Shown: positions 8,704 to 16,132 of the stretch, one piece after another
Numbering within the stretch: the stretch's first letter is position 1
Layout: each line of letters starts with the position of its first letter
Source: Bacteroidales bacterium
GTDB lineage: Bacteria; Bacteroidota; Bacteroidia; Bacteroidales; UBA932
Reading direction: 5' to 3'
NCBI GenBank assembly: GCA_024402115.1
Contig: JAKSJQ010000031.1
Coordinates: 1-24,507, forward strand
Length of the DNA: 24,507 nt
Position numbers and translations under genes: made by a program
The notes under the pieces: generated by a model
Told to the model about the DNA's origin: nothing
The model's database searches: none
The model's input: the letters and a program-made list of their open reading frames with translations, nothing else

Positions 8704-8757
8704 GGATGCCCCTGGCTTGGTCGATCACAACGTACTGATATCCAGCGCATTAACAAT

Positions 8758-8789
8758 AGGACGGCTCCCCCACACGGAGGAACCGTCCT
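8758..8789. terminator. Terminator hairpin between convergent exuT and DUF1846 genes
   Basis: AGGACGG (8758-8764) pairs with CCGTCCT (8783-8789), with a further inner TCC/GGA pairing. It is followed by TTATATTA on the plus strand. It lies between two convergent genes and may stop transcripts from both sides. Confidence 0.7.
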
Positions 8790-8834
8790 TATATTAATAC
8801 ACTGCTGGTCAGTAATTTACGACCCGCGATCGAA

Positions 8835-10298
8835 TCAGATCTTCCTGACAGGGTCGCAGGTAAGGCCGATGCCGAGCTTCTTGAAGATCTTGCGGTCCAC
8901 CTCGCTGAGCATCACGGTCGAATGCACCTGGCAGCCGTAGAGCTTAGGAAGCTGCTCGAGAGCCTTTGCGCAATCCGCATCATCCTTGCTGAGCACAGAG
9001 AGAGCCACGAGCACCTCATCGGTATGGAGACGAGGGTTGTTGCCATGAAGGTATGTCACCTTGGTCTTCTGGATAGGCTCGATCATATACTCAGGGATGA
9101 GCTTCTTTGCATGGTCGATGCCGGCGAGATGCTTCATCGCATTGATGAGGAGCGCTGCGCTCGGACCGAGGAGCGGACTCTGTGAAGCGGTGATGATACT
9201 GCCGTCATTGAGCTCGATGGCCGAAGATGCGAGACCGGTGAGGTCCTTCCTGTCGCGTGCGGCAACGGTGGTCCTGCGGTAGTCGGTGCTGATCTTCGCC
9301 TGCTGGAGGTTGAGATTGATCTTGTTCACCTCGCTGTCGTTGCTGCTGCCGAGCGCGAGACCGTTGAGCGCGGTGTAGTAGCGGCGGATGATCTCGTCAC
9401 GCGCAGCATCGCAGCATGCGTCCTCGTCTGACATGCAGAATCCGACCATGTTCACGCCCATGTCGGTAGGCGACTTGTATGGGTTCTCCCCGTAGATGCC
9501 CTCGAAAATTGCGTTGAGCACAGGGAAGATCTCGATGTCACGGTTGTAGTTGATGGCTATCTTTCCATAAGCCTCGAGGTGGAACGGGTCGATCATGTTC
9601 ACATCATTGAGGTCTGCGGTGGCAGCCTCGTACGCGATGTTGACCGGATGCTTGAGAGGGAGATTCCACACTGGGAAGGTCTCGAACTTCGCATATCCTG
9701 CCTTCACTCCCCTCTGGTGCTCCTGATAGAGCTGGCTGAGGCACACTGCCATCTTTCCGCTGCCGGGACCAGGTGCGGTCACGACTACGAGCGGACGCGA
9801 GGTCTCGACATAGTCGTTCCTTCCGAATCCCTCGTCAGAATCGATGAGAGCGACGTTGTTTGGATAGCCTTCGATGGTGTAGTGATAGTACACCTTGATG
9901 CCGAGTCGCTCGAGCCTCTGGCGGTAAGCCGCAGCACTGGACTGGCCATTGAAATGGGTGATGACGACTCCACCTACATAGAGGCCGCAGCTCTCGAACT
10001 CACCACGGAGCCTGAGGATGTCCTCGTCATAGGTTATGCCAAGGTCTGCGCGCATCTTATTCTTCTCGATATCGAGTGCGCTGATGACCTGTACGACCTC
10101 AGCTTTGTCGCTGAGTGTCATGAGCATACGAAGCTTACTGTCAGGCTGGAAACCCGGCAGCACGCGGCTCGCATGATGGTCGTCGAATAATTTACCTCCG
10201 AACTCGAGGTAGAGCTTGTCTCCGAACTGCGCGATGCGCTTAGTGATCTGTTCGGACTGGATCCTGAGATATTTCTCGTTGTCAAAACCGTATTTCAT
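8835..10298 (-). CDS. DUF1846 family protein (function unknown)
   Basis: Conserved bacterial protein of the DUF1846 family, which has no established role that I know of. The N-terminus MKYGFDNEKYLRIQSEQI, then FGGKLFDDHHASRVLPGF and the glycine-rich VVVTAPGPGSGKMAVCLSQL are the family hallmarks. The last resembles a nucleotide-binding P-loop (GPGSGK), though activity is not shown. With the start chosen at 10298 the protein has 487 residues, close to the usual family length. An upstream in-frame ATG at 10349 would add 17 residues (MPIFLREKIVF...) that overlap the promoter and are not family-like. The -7 element ends only 8 bases before the 10298 ATG, which supports this start and suggests a leaderless or nearly leaderless message. 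It is monocistronic and converges on exuT. Confidence 0.9.
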   Translation of the reverse strand: MKYGFDNEKYLRIQSEQITKRIAQFGDKLYLEFGGKLFDDHHASRVLPGFQPDSKLRMLMTLSDKAEVVQVISALDIEKNKMRADLGITYDEDILRLRGEFESCGLYVGGVVITHFNGQSSAAAYRQRLERLGIKVYYHYTIEGYPNNVALIDSDEGFGRNDYVETSRPLVVVTAPGPGSGKMAVCLSQLYQEHQRGVKAGYAKFETFPVWNLPLKHPVNIAYEAATADLNDVNMIDPFHLEAYGKIAINYNRDIEIFPVLNAIFEGIYGENPYKSPTDMGVNMVGFCMSDEDACCDAARDEIIRRYYTALNGLALGSSNDSEVNKINLNLQQAKISTDYRRTTVAARDRKDLTGLASSAIELNDGSIITASQSPLLGPSAALLINAMKHLAGIDHAKKLIPEYMIEPIQKTKVTYLHGNNPRLHTDEVLVALSVLSKDDADCAKALEQLPKLYGCQVHSTVMLSEVDRKIFKKLGIGLTCDPVRKI

Positions 10299-10306
10299 AC
10301 GGACTA

Positions 10307-10338
10307 CAAAATTACGAAAAACGATTTTTTCTCGCAAA
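10307..10338 (-). promoter_or_regulatory. Bacteroidetes promoter for the DUF1846 gene
   Basis: Reading the minus strand, TTTG (10338-10335) is followed by 20 bases and TAATTTTG (10314-10307), an almost ideal TTTG/TAnnTTTG promoter. The start codon begins 8 bases after the -7 element, so the transcript start falls at or next to the ATG. Confidence 0.75.
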
Positions 10339-10349
10339 AAAATCGGCAC

Positions 10350-10980
10350 CCTCCGCCGAACTTTTTCGATACCTTAATATATGAGATTTTGCCATTATGT
10401 TTCTCCAGTCGCAAGCGTCTCGCACATGTTACGCAACTTACATCAGCCAAAGACGTCAAACTCGAAAGTCTATACGCTCACGCTTGGCAGCCTACAGTTC
10501 CACCCTGTACACTAAGCCTGCAAAAGAGCCTAAATCAGCGAACCCCATGTCACGAACGCCAAAAAACAATCGATTTTTGGATGTCGCGGCACTATTTCAC
10601 GCGTTTTCATCCGTTTTGCTGCCACGAGCGACAATAATCAGCTATTTTTTGGACGTCGTGCCAGGCGTGAGGCAAGCAACCGTCACCATATGGCAGTATC
10701 ATGGAATAACATTGCGGAAGTAGGATGGAAGGGCAAAACAAAATACGCCGCGGAGTTTGTATCACTCTGCGGCGTTAAAAAACTATTCACAATGATTCGT
10801 CGTAGGCTGTCGTTGCCAAGCTTTCACAACACACTCAGTAAAACTAAAACACACACTTACTTTCTCTCGCACAAATCTCTCTCACGTCAATCCCAACCTT
10901 CGTCGGGCGGGGTGCACACAACAAATCATCCGCAAAATAAGTTATTTCTCTTCTAAAAAGCAACAGTCTGTCACAAAAAT
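10350..10980. other. 630-base intergenic region without a recognisable gene
   Basis: No frame here has a credible protein; the short reading frames on the plus strand are low-complexity and unlike their neighbours. What can be seen: a small palindrome CCAAAAA...TTTTTGG near 10560-10581, two imperfect copies of TTTTTGGAtGTCG (about 10573 and 10644), and a strong hairpin at 10745-10775. No tRNA, tmRNA, SRP or RNase P hallmark was recognised. The base composition is lower in GC than the flanking genes. Confidence 0.5.
10745..10775 (-). terminator. Probable minus-strand terminator downstream of the PLP-enzyme gene
   Basis: ACGCCGCGGAGT and ACTCTGCGGCGT form a 12-pair stem (one G-U) around a 7-base loop. 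On the minus strand it is followed by ATTTTGTTTT, so it should terminate leftward transcription. The nearest leftward gene (10981-12150) ends about 205 bases earlier, leaving a long 3' UTR or an unrecognised small RNA between. Confidence 0.6.
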
Positions 10981-12150
10981 TTACATTTTAGACGCCGAAA
11001 CGATCTGATCTATAGCCTGTACCATCATAGACCTAGGACAAGCCACATTCAGTCGCATATATCCCTCGCCTGAAGGGCCGAACATCGAACCGGAATTCAT
11101 CGCGATATGGGCCTTGTCCGCGAAGAAACGGATCAGATCGTCCTGACTCAGTCCCATCGCACGGCAGTCGAGGAACACCAGGAAGCTGGCCTGCGGTCTG
11201 ATCGGCACGATCTGCGGGCACTCGGCAGCAAGACGCCCGCAGAGAAGGTCTATGTTCCCCTGGACATACTCGAGCATCTGGGACTTCCATTCCTGACCCA
11301 CCTCGCTGTAGCAAGCCTTGACGCAGTCGAAGGCGAGCAGGTTGCCGAGGTCCATGTCGCTGCCATGGATGTAACCGAACATCTTGCTGCGGAGGTCGGC
11401 ATCCAGCACGATCGCATGCGCTGCGACTATGCCCGGGAGGTTGAAGGTCTTGGTCGGAGCCTGGAGGGTGATGGAGATTCGGCGCGCAGCCTCGCTCACC
11501 GATGCGAACGGCACATGCTTCCTGCCGCCGAAGAGCATGTCACAGTGAATCTCGTCGCAAACGACGATGACCCCTTCCCTATCGCAGATCTCCGCGATCC
11601 GGCGCAGCTCATCCGCGGTCCAGCACACTCCACCCGGGTTATGAGGATTGCAGAGAACCATCATCTTGCAGCCCTTGATGTCCCTCTCGAACACCTCGAA
11701 ATCGATCTCGAAATTGTCCTTGCCCCTGCGGAGCGAGCTCATCACCACCTCCCTGTCGTTGGCCTGCGGCACGAGGCGGAAAGGATGGTACACCGGCTCC
11801 ATGATGAGTATCCTGTCGCGCTTCTCCGTGAATGCCAGCATCGCCATGTAGATGCCGCTCACGACGCCAGGGATGTAGTTGATCATCTCGCGCGTGATCT
11901 CGAGTCCATACTGCTCGCTGTTCCACCTGCAGATCGCCTCATAGTATTCCTTCGACGGGCAGGTATATCCGAGGATGCCCTGCGCAAGGCGCTTCTGGAT
12001 GGTCTCGAGCACGAAATCCGGCGTCCTGAACTCCATGTCTGCGACCCACATCGGAAGGACGTCCGTCCTGCCGCATATATCTATCAGATACTCGTGCTTG
12101 TAGCAGTTGGTCCCCTCGCGGGAGATTATCTCATCAAAATCGTATTTCAT
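10981..12150 (-). CDS. MalY/PatB-family PLP-dependent C-S lyase/aminotransferase
   Basis: A fold-type I pyridoxal-phosphate enzyme of 389 residues, the usual length. Members such as PatB and MalY cleave cystathionine or cysteine conjugates; some act as aminotransferases. The N-terminal RTDVLPMWVADMEFRTPDFV is the classic MalY/PatB opening. YTCPSKEYYEAICRW, the CNPHNPGGVCW motif (Asn binding PLP), CDEIHCDMLF (Asp to the pyridine nitrogen) and APTKTFNLPG with the Schiff-base Lys follow in order. MRLNVACPRS near the end supplies the substrate-carboxylate Arg. It has its own promoter 30 bases upstream and no clear operon partner. The exact substrate (cystathionine, cysteine or another amino acid) cannot be decided from sequence. 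Confidence 0.9.
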   Translation of the reverse strand: MKYDFDEIISREGTNCYKHEYLIDICGRTDVLPMWVADMEFRTPDFVLETIQKRLAQGILGYTCPSKEYYEAICRWNSEQYGLEITREMINYIPGVVSGIYMAMLAFTEKRDRILIMEPVYHPFRLVPQANDREVVMSSLRRGKDNFEIDFEVFERDIKGCKMMVLCNPHNPGGVCWTADELRRIAEICDREGVIVVCDEIHCDMLFGGRKHVPFASVSEAARRISITLQAPTKTFNLPGIVAAHAIVLDADLRSKMFGYIHGSDMDLGNLLAFDCVKACYSEVGQEWKSQMLEYVQGNIDLLCGRLAAECPQIVPIRPQASFLVFLDCRAMGLSQDDLIRFFADKAHIAMNSGSMFGPSGEGYMRLNVACPRSMMVQAIDQIVSASKM

Positions 12151-12179
12151 CGGTATACGGTAATTAGAAATGTCTTTTA

Positions 12180-12187
12180 CAAAGATA
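12180..12187 (-). promoter_or_regulatory. Bacteroidetes -7 element for the MalY/PatB-like gene
   Basis: Minus-strand TATCTTTG matches TAnnTTTG and ends 29 bases before the start codon at 12150. No clear TTTG lies at the -33 spacing. A weak hairpin (AAGAG...CTCTT, about 12232-12258) between this promoter and the end of the upstream LuxR-type gene may separate the two units. Confidence 0.6.
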
Positions 12188-12257
12188 CTCCTTTTCTTCT
12201 GTAATTATTCTCGCCTACTGAGTCAAACACTCAAGAGGTCACCTGTTGAGACCACTC

Positions 12258-13004
12258 TTATAATAATTGGTAATTTCCTATTACAAGCAATGCTTCCGTT
12301 ATTGTGGTAACGTTCAACTTCTTGAAGATATGCAAACGATGACTCTTTATTGTATTTAAGGAAAGGAACAGGTCTTTTGCGATTTCTTCGTTGGACAGGC
12401 CTTTCCTAGCCCTCTGAAGTATGGCTTTTTCTGTTATGCTAAGTTTAAGTGCAAGATCAAATTGCTTGAACTCCCCCTTGGAAAAGTCATAAGTCCAGCG
12501 TTTGCCTGAAGGTGTTTTCACGATAAAAGTCATCTCTTTCCTATTGGAAGGGACGAATGTGAACAGTCCCAGGTTTGTTATTCCTTCTGCTCGCATTCTG
12601 AGAGGGATAAATCGGGAATTGATATAAAATTCTCGCCCTTTGATGATAATCGGATAGTCCATCGTACACACATGACCGCGGTATTCTTCCTCAGACATAG
12701 CGTTTCTTAGTTTCGAGTAGTCGTCATGTATTCTTATAAGCACATCCAAGACATCTTCTGAGACTAAAGCCCAGTATGGATTTTCGCTGGTTCTCTTGAA
12801 ATCACTTATAGTTGCCTCATCAAGATAAAGGAGATTGTCGGACATGAATACAGTCCTATGCTTGTCAAAGTCTACAACAACTGAGCTCAAGTTGTTCGCG
12901 ATCGAGCATGCTTTGACACCCGCTATTATCCCCATGACTTCTTCCTCGTCCAAAAAGTTCTGCGACGTTACGTTGTTTGACAGCAATCGGTTTACATCTA
13001 TCAT
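12258..13004 (-). CDS. LuxR-type transcriptional regulator with N-terminal sensor-like region
   Basis: A DNA-binding regulator of 248 residues. The C-terminal 60 residues are a LuxR/NarL helix-turn-helix: LSITEKAILQRARKGLSNEEI, then AKDLFLSLNTIKSHRLHIFKKLNV. The first about 170 residues have no motif I can name with certainty. Their mix of strands and a YWALVSEDVLDVLIRIHDDY helix is compatible with a PAS-like sensing domain, as is common in Bacteroidetes single-protein LuxR regulators. No receiver domain with the Asp pocket is visible. GC content is clearly lower than in the flanking metabolic genes. It diverges from a lipoprotein gene, with a perfect 20-bp inverted repeat in the shared upstream region, so it may regulate that gene and itself. 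Signal and targets are unknown. Confidence 0.85.
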   Translation of the reverse strand: MIDVNRLLSNNVTSQNFLDEEEVMGIIAGVKACSIANNLSSVVVDFDKHRTVFMSDNLLYLDEATISDFKRTSENPYWALVSEDVLDVLIRIHDDYSKLRNAMSEEEYRGHVCTMDYPIIIKGREFYINSRFIPLRMRAEGITNLGLFTFVPSNRKEMTFIVKTPSGKRWTYDFSKGEFKQFDLALKLSITEKAILQRARKGLSNEEIAKDLFLSLNTIKSHRLHIFKKLNVTTITEALLVIGNYQLL

Positions 13005-13028
13005 TTCTTAATTCATGTTTTTCGTCAA

Positions 13029-13036
13029 CAAAATTA
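13029..13036 (-). promoter_or_regulatory. Candidate -7 element for the LuxR-type gene
   Basis: Minus-strand TAATTTTG matches TAnnTTTG and ends 24 bases before the start codon at 13004. The expected -33 position falls at about 13056-13059, exactly at the edge of the perfect inverted repeat, so a protein bound there could block or assist RNA polymerase. Confidence 0.6.
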
Positions 13037-13057
13037 GCAGGTTTAGTCATATAAGCC

Positions 13058-13112
13058 TCACCCTAAAGTATGTATTTTATAGTACGCTCACGAAATACAT
13101 ACTTTAGGGTGA
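13058..13112. repeat. Perfect 20-bp inverted repeat between divergent genes
   Basis: TCACCCTAAAGTATGTATTT at 13058-13077 is the exact reverse complement of 13093-13112, with a 15-base spacer (tatagtacgctcacg). It sits in the 250-base gap between the LuxR-type gene and the lipoprotein gene. Possible roles are a two-site operator, a cruciform or RNA hairpin, or the remains of a small mobile element. No U-run follows on either strand, so it is not a standard terminator. Confidence 0.85.
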
Positions 13113-13257
13113 ATATCAAACCTCCCGTCATACTGAAATTTCCATTTTATTTGCATCAAGAAAAAATCCAAGGATAAAGAAACCTGAAACGTCTGACAAA
13201 AATACTGACACGTGATCACATATCATTTTTAGAAAATCAACTCAAACAAAAATCAGC

Positions 13258-14400
13258 ATGAAAAAGCTATTATTCATTCTTCTTGCAACGGCGTCTTTAG
13301 CATTATTAAACACCGGTTGTACGTTAATTCAAGAACCGGCACTAGAGCAAGCCGATTCTTTCAACAACAATCCTGGGCATATACACAACTTGGCAATGGA
13401 ACAGTTGTTACATTGCCAAGGAAGCAATCACGTTGAGTCTTTAAATAGAATAATTAAAAGTCTTATTGGGGATAACATCAAAACAAAGTCCACAAGCAGC
13501 TATCGTTTTCTAATAACAGACCCTAATAATGCCCCTATTACTTCCGCGATCATCGCCCCATTAGAAGATGGTGAAGATGTTTATGATGTCAATACTGACG
13601 GGGAGTATATTATTGAATCAGTAAGCAATCGTTTTGTCTTTGTCGCAGCCACAGGTTATCAAAGCAGGGTCAGTGATTGTTACTCTTGTGATTCTGCTAT
13701 AACGCTATACCCCCTATCCCCTAATGAGGCAGACAACGTAGAGTCGCTGTTTGATGATGTAAAAAACTGTATAGAAGGGGATTCCCGACTGATTAATTTC
13801 GTCTCTGCCCTTGAAAACTGCTTATTAGAATCAACGTCCCTTCCTGAATATCGATATTTGACACAAGCAATACAAACTGACCTTTTATCAAACCCACACA
13901 TTCCGGCAGACGAAAGGAATATATACATGGATGTTATTGACATAGCAGACTCAAGTGCAACATTCTGGTATAGCCATTATGACAGTCCTATTGAGCCTTA
14001 TAGTTCGACTGCTGGATACATTTTGACAGGAAGAATTATTGACCGCACTACTAACACCGGCCTGATAGGGGCAAATGTTTATGAAAGAGGTACCACGCAT
14101 GGAGTAACATGCGACTATGATGGCAGATTTAGTCTTCCTGTAAGTTCCGCTAACGCTGTAATTGTAATTTCTTATATAGGGTACCCAACAGTAGAAATCA
14201 GACTCAATGGTAATCATAACATCACAGTTATTATGGACGATAGTTCATCCACAACCAACAGCACTTGGGACACAGTTAAGCCTATAATAGCTAGCGATAT
14301 TGCCGGTGCTATAATCGGGTTTCGTCTCGGGCCACAAAGCGCTTTAGCGTCATCGCTCACAACATCAGGAATAGAATGTATCACAAGATTACTCAAATAA
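13258..14400 (+). CDS. Lipoprotein with carboxypeptidase-regulatory-like domain
   Basis: Exported lipoprotein of 380 residues and unknown function. MKKLLFILLATASLALLNTGC is a signal peptide ending in a lipobox with Cys21. Residues about 75-150 (ITDPNNAPITSAIIAPLEDG...GYQSRVSDC) look like a first small beta-sandwich. Residues about 255-330 (ILTGRIIDRTTNTGLIGANVYE, CDYDGRFSLPV, ISYIGYPTVEIRL) are a typical carboxypeptidase-D regulatory-like repeat, common in Bacteroidetes surface proteins. A helical segment links them. The C-terminal about 40 residues are hydrophobic (IIASDIAGAIIGFRLG) and may associate with membrane or a partner. Its DNA is AT-rich compared with the core genes, suggesting recent transfer. 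A small membrane-protein gene starts 2 bases after the stop, so the two probably work together. Confidence 0.8.
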   Translation: MKKLLFILLATASLALLNTGCTLIQEPALEQADSFNNNPGHIHNLAMEQLLHCQGSNHVESLNRIIKSLIGDNIKTKSTSSYRFLITDPNNAPITSAIIAPLEDGEDVYDVNTDGEYIIESVSNRFVFVAATGYQSRVSDCYSCDSAITLYPLSPNEADNVESLFDDVKNCIEGDSRLINFVSALENCLLESTSLPEYRYLTQAIQTDLLSNPHIPADERNIYMDVIDIADSSATFWYSHYDSPIEPYSSTAGYILTGRIIDRTTNTGLIGANVYERGTTHGVTCDYDGRFSLPVSSANAVIVISYIGYPTVEIRLNGNHNITVIMDDSSSTTNSTWDTVKPIIASDIAGAIIGFRLGPQSALASSLTTSGIECITRLLK

Positions 14401-14402
14401 CC

Positions 14403-14744
14403 ATGAAAAAAACACAACTGCTAGATTTTATACTGCGGTACTTTGTTACCCTACCTCTCATCATTTGGATAGTTGGAAAGCTATTTTACAAAGTAGGAGG
14501 AATTGACTACCCCGCCCTCATTGTTTACTTCATACTCCTCTTGATGGGATGCCTGTTATATGGAATTATGATTAAGCATGATTGCGACCCAGAAAAAAGC
14601 AGACGGCTCTTAAATAACATCTTGTTGTCTATTTCAGCCTTCATACCGTTGACATCCATGCCGGTATGGTATTTTGCTATCGCACGATGTTGTATAGGTT
14701 TCGCCCTTGTTTCTATAATTTCATTGGTGCTTGCAAAACGTTGA
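14403..14744 (+). CDS. Small integral membrane protein, unknown function
   Basis: A protein of 113 residues with about four hydrophobic segments: LRYFVTLPLIIWIVG, YPALIVYFILLLMGCLLYG, ILLSISAFIPLTSMPVW and YFAIARCCIGFALVSIISLV. A short polar loop in the middle (KHDCDPEKSRR) separates the two pairs, and it ends in basic AKR. I do not recognise a family. The start at 14403 is chosen because it lies 2 bases after the lipoprotein stop and gives MKKTQLLDF; an in-frame ATG at 14376 would overlap the upstream gene by 25 bases. It is followed by a strong terminator. The tight coupling suggests a two-gene unit under the divergent LuxR-type regulator. Confidence 0.7.
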   Translation: MKKTQLLDFILRYFVTLPLIIWIVGKLFYKVGGIDYPALIVYFILLLMGCLLYGIMIKHDCDPEKSRRLLNNILLSISAFIPLTSMPVWYFAIARCCIGFALVSIISLVLAKR

Positions 14745-14754
14745 AAAAAATATT

Positions 14755-14794
14755 AGAAGTGGTTGGCCTTAAAGCCTGCCACTTCTATTTTTTT
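14755..14794 (+). terminator. Rho-independent terminator after the membrane-protein gene
   Basis: AGAAGTGG pairs with CCACTTCT, with an inner GGC/GCC pairing, followed by ATTTTTTT. It ends the lipoprotein and membrane-protein transcript and marks the right edge of the low-GC cassette. Confidence 0.9.
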
Positions 14795-14870
14795 CAAAAT
14801 CAGACACACGAAAACGGATGTTTTCCATACATTCTGATCATCATGTGAATGTTTAACAAGAACAATTATC

Positions 14871-14878
14871 TATATTTG
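14871..14878 (+). promoter_or_regulatory. Bacteroidetes -7 element for the SPFH gene
   Basis: TATATTTG is an exact TAnnTTTG match, 66 bases before the ATG at 14945. The -33 region is only weakly TTTG-like (TTTAAC near 14852). Confidence 0.6.
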
Positions 14879-14944
14879 AACAATAGGCGACATAAAACAT
14901 GCTATTGATATACATGACAACAAATACATCATAATATAACAACT

Positions 14945-16075
14945 ATGGCAACACCAGCATTCAAAATCAGGAAAGGCGCAGTGACGTCAATCATCGTCGC
15001 GGTGATGACCATCGTGGTAATGGCTTCATGCTGTACCACCATCGACTCGGCTTCGGTCGGCATCCGCTTCAAGAAGTGGTCGGCGAACGAGAACCTCAGG
15101 GGCGGTGTGGAAGGTACCTGCCGCGGATGGGTATGGTTCAACCCGATCACCGAAGAGATCTTCGAGTACCCAACCTACATCCAGCGCGTCACCTATGATC
15201 CGTTCACCGTCAATCCTAAGGACGCGGCGATCTTCTCGATGACCCCTACCCTCGCATACCAGATCAACGAGGACATGGCGACCGAGATCTTCATCAAGTA
15301 CCGCAAGCCTGTCGGAGAACTCGAGCTCGGATACATCAAGACCTGCATCTTCGAGGCTTACCGAACCTGCGCGAACAACTACACCTCAGACGAGTTGATG
15401 GCGAACCGCGCGAAGTTCGAGGCAGAAGTGAGGGCAAGACTCGACGAATCGATGAACCGTGAAGGCTTCATCGTCCGCGAGTTCACCACGAAGATCGACC
15501 CACCTGCTTCCCTCACCGAAGCAATCAATGCAAAGAACGAGGCTAAACGTATGGTCTGCTAAGGAGAAATCCTTATGTATAATTCCCTTTAATTTCTGGA
15601 AACTCCACCGGTCTGCAACCGGCGGACAATCAGAAGCCAAAGATGCCAAAGCATCTAGGTTCAACGACTATCTCGGAAGAGAGTACATCACAAGCTTAGG
15701 GTGATGGAAATGGGGGACCCTTACCAGGTAAAGCTGAAGGTGAAGATATAGTCTGATCTATATAGCAATATATAGCAGTTCATAAGAGAACGCATGCAGA
15801 GTTGCGAACTGCATGGAACAGAAAAGGTACAGAATGCATTGAAGGCGGAGAACAAGGTGAAGGAGGCGGAAGCAGAGGCGAAGATCGAGATCGCGAAGGC
15901 CGAGGGTGAAGCCCAGGCTCTCAAGATCAAGGGTGACGGAGAGGCCTACTACAACAGGGTGGTATCAGCTTCCCTCAATGCCCTCCTCGTCGAGCAGTAC
16001 GCCATCGAGAAATGGGATGGCAAGCTCCCTACCTACTCAGGAAGCAACACCACACCATTCATCAACATCAAGTAA
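14945..16075 (+). CDS. SPFH/prohibitin-like membrane protein, gene interrupted by a group I intron (exons 14945-15544 and 15827-16075)
   Basis: SPFH-domain proteins are membrane-anchored scaffolds that form large rings linked to membrane microdomains and protease control. Exon 1 encodes 200 residues: an N-terminal hydrophobic helix (VTSIIVAVMTIVVMASCC, which could also be a lipobox ending in Cys), then the SPFH domain (SVGIRFKKW, YDPFTVNPKDAAIFSMTPTLAYQI, EGFIVREFTTKIDPPASL). It ends at AINAKNEA. Exon 2 continues VQNALKAENKVKEAEAEAKI, the Ala/Glu-rich coiled coil, then GEAYYNRVVSASLNALL and the C-terminus PFINIK. Joining the exons gives a seamless 282-residue protein with a normal AKNEA-VQNAL junction. 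Without splicing, translation stops after five intron codons (TAA at 15560-15562), giving a 205-residue product that lacks the coiled coil. A terminator follows directly. Confidence 0.88.
15545..15826 (+). ncRNA. Group I self-splicing intron (282 nt, no homing endonuclease)
   Basis: The conserved core is present: R-like GTTCAACGACTATC at about 15659-15672 and S-like AAGATATAGTC at 15743-15753. GACTAT (15666-15671) pairs with ATAGTC (15748-15753) to form P7. P1 is exon AGGCT (15540-15544) with guide GGTCT (15553-15557), placing the required U-G wobble at the 5' splice site. P10 is guide GTAT (15549-15552) with the 3' exon GTAC (15827-15830). P2 is AAGGA-GAAA-TCCTT, a P5/P6-type stem is GATGC-caaa-GCATC (15642-15655), and P9 is CTATATA-GCAA-TATATAG (15758-15775). 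The intron ends in G. The R and S sequences resemble the phage T4 td-like (IA) type. No endonuclease gene is inside. Confidence 0.93.
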
Positions 16076-16079
16076 ATCA

Positions 16080-16110
16080 AAGAGGCGGGCCCTTGGGGCT
16101 CGCCTCTTTT
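16080..16110 (+). terminator. Rho-independent terminator after the SPFH gene
   Basis: AAGAGGCG pairs with CGCCTCTT, with an extended GC-rich inner stem (GGCCC/GGGGCT region), followed by TT after the stem. It begins 5 bases after the stop codon. Confidence 0.85.
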
Positions 16111-16132
16111 GCATCCTTATCTGGGCGTTGGT

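Noticed and set aside
10389..10956. Three overlapping plus-strand reading frames of 82-108 codons
   Set aside because: No domain, no promoter or start context, unusual residue composition and mutual overlap; treated as chance frames.
11107..12204. Long plus-strand frame (365 codons) opposite the MalY/PatB-like gene
   Set aside because: It is antisense to a clear PLP enzyme, His/Leu/Asp-rich as expected from a complementary frame of a high-GC gene.
13058..13112. Inverted repeat as a transcription terminator
   Set aside because: It lies upstream of both divergent genes and neither strand has a U-run after the stem.
14945..16075. SPFH gene as a frameshifted pseudogene or as two separate genes
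   Set aside because: The interruption is a 282-base insert with group I intron structure, and removing it restores the frame exactly, so a simple frameshift or a split gene is not needed.
15794..16075. Separate small gene starting at the ATG at 15794
   Set aside because: The first residues are encoded by intron P9-region sequence; only the part from 15827 is SPFH-like.
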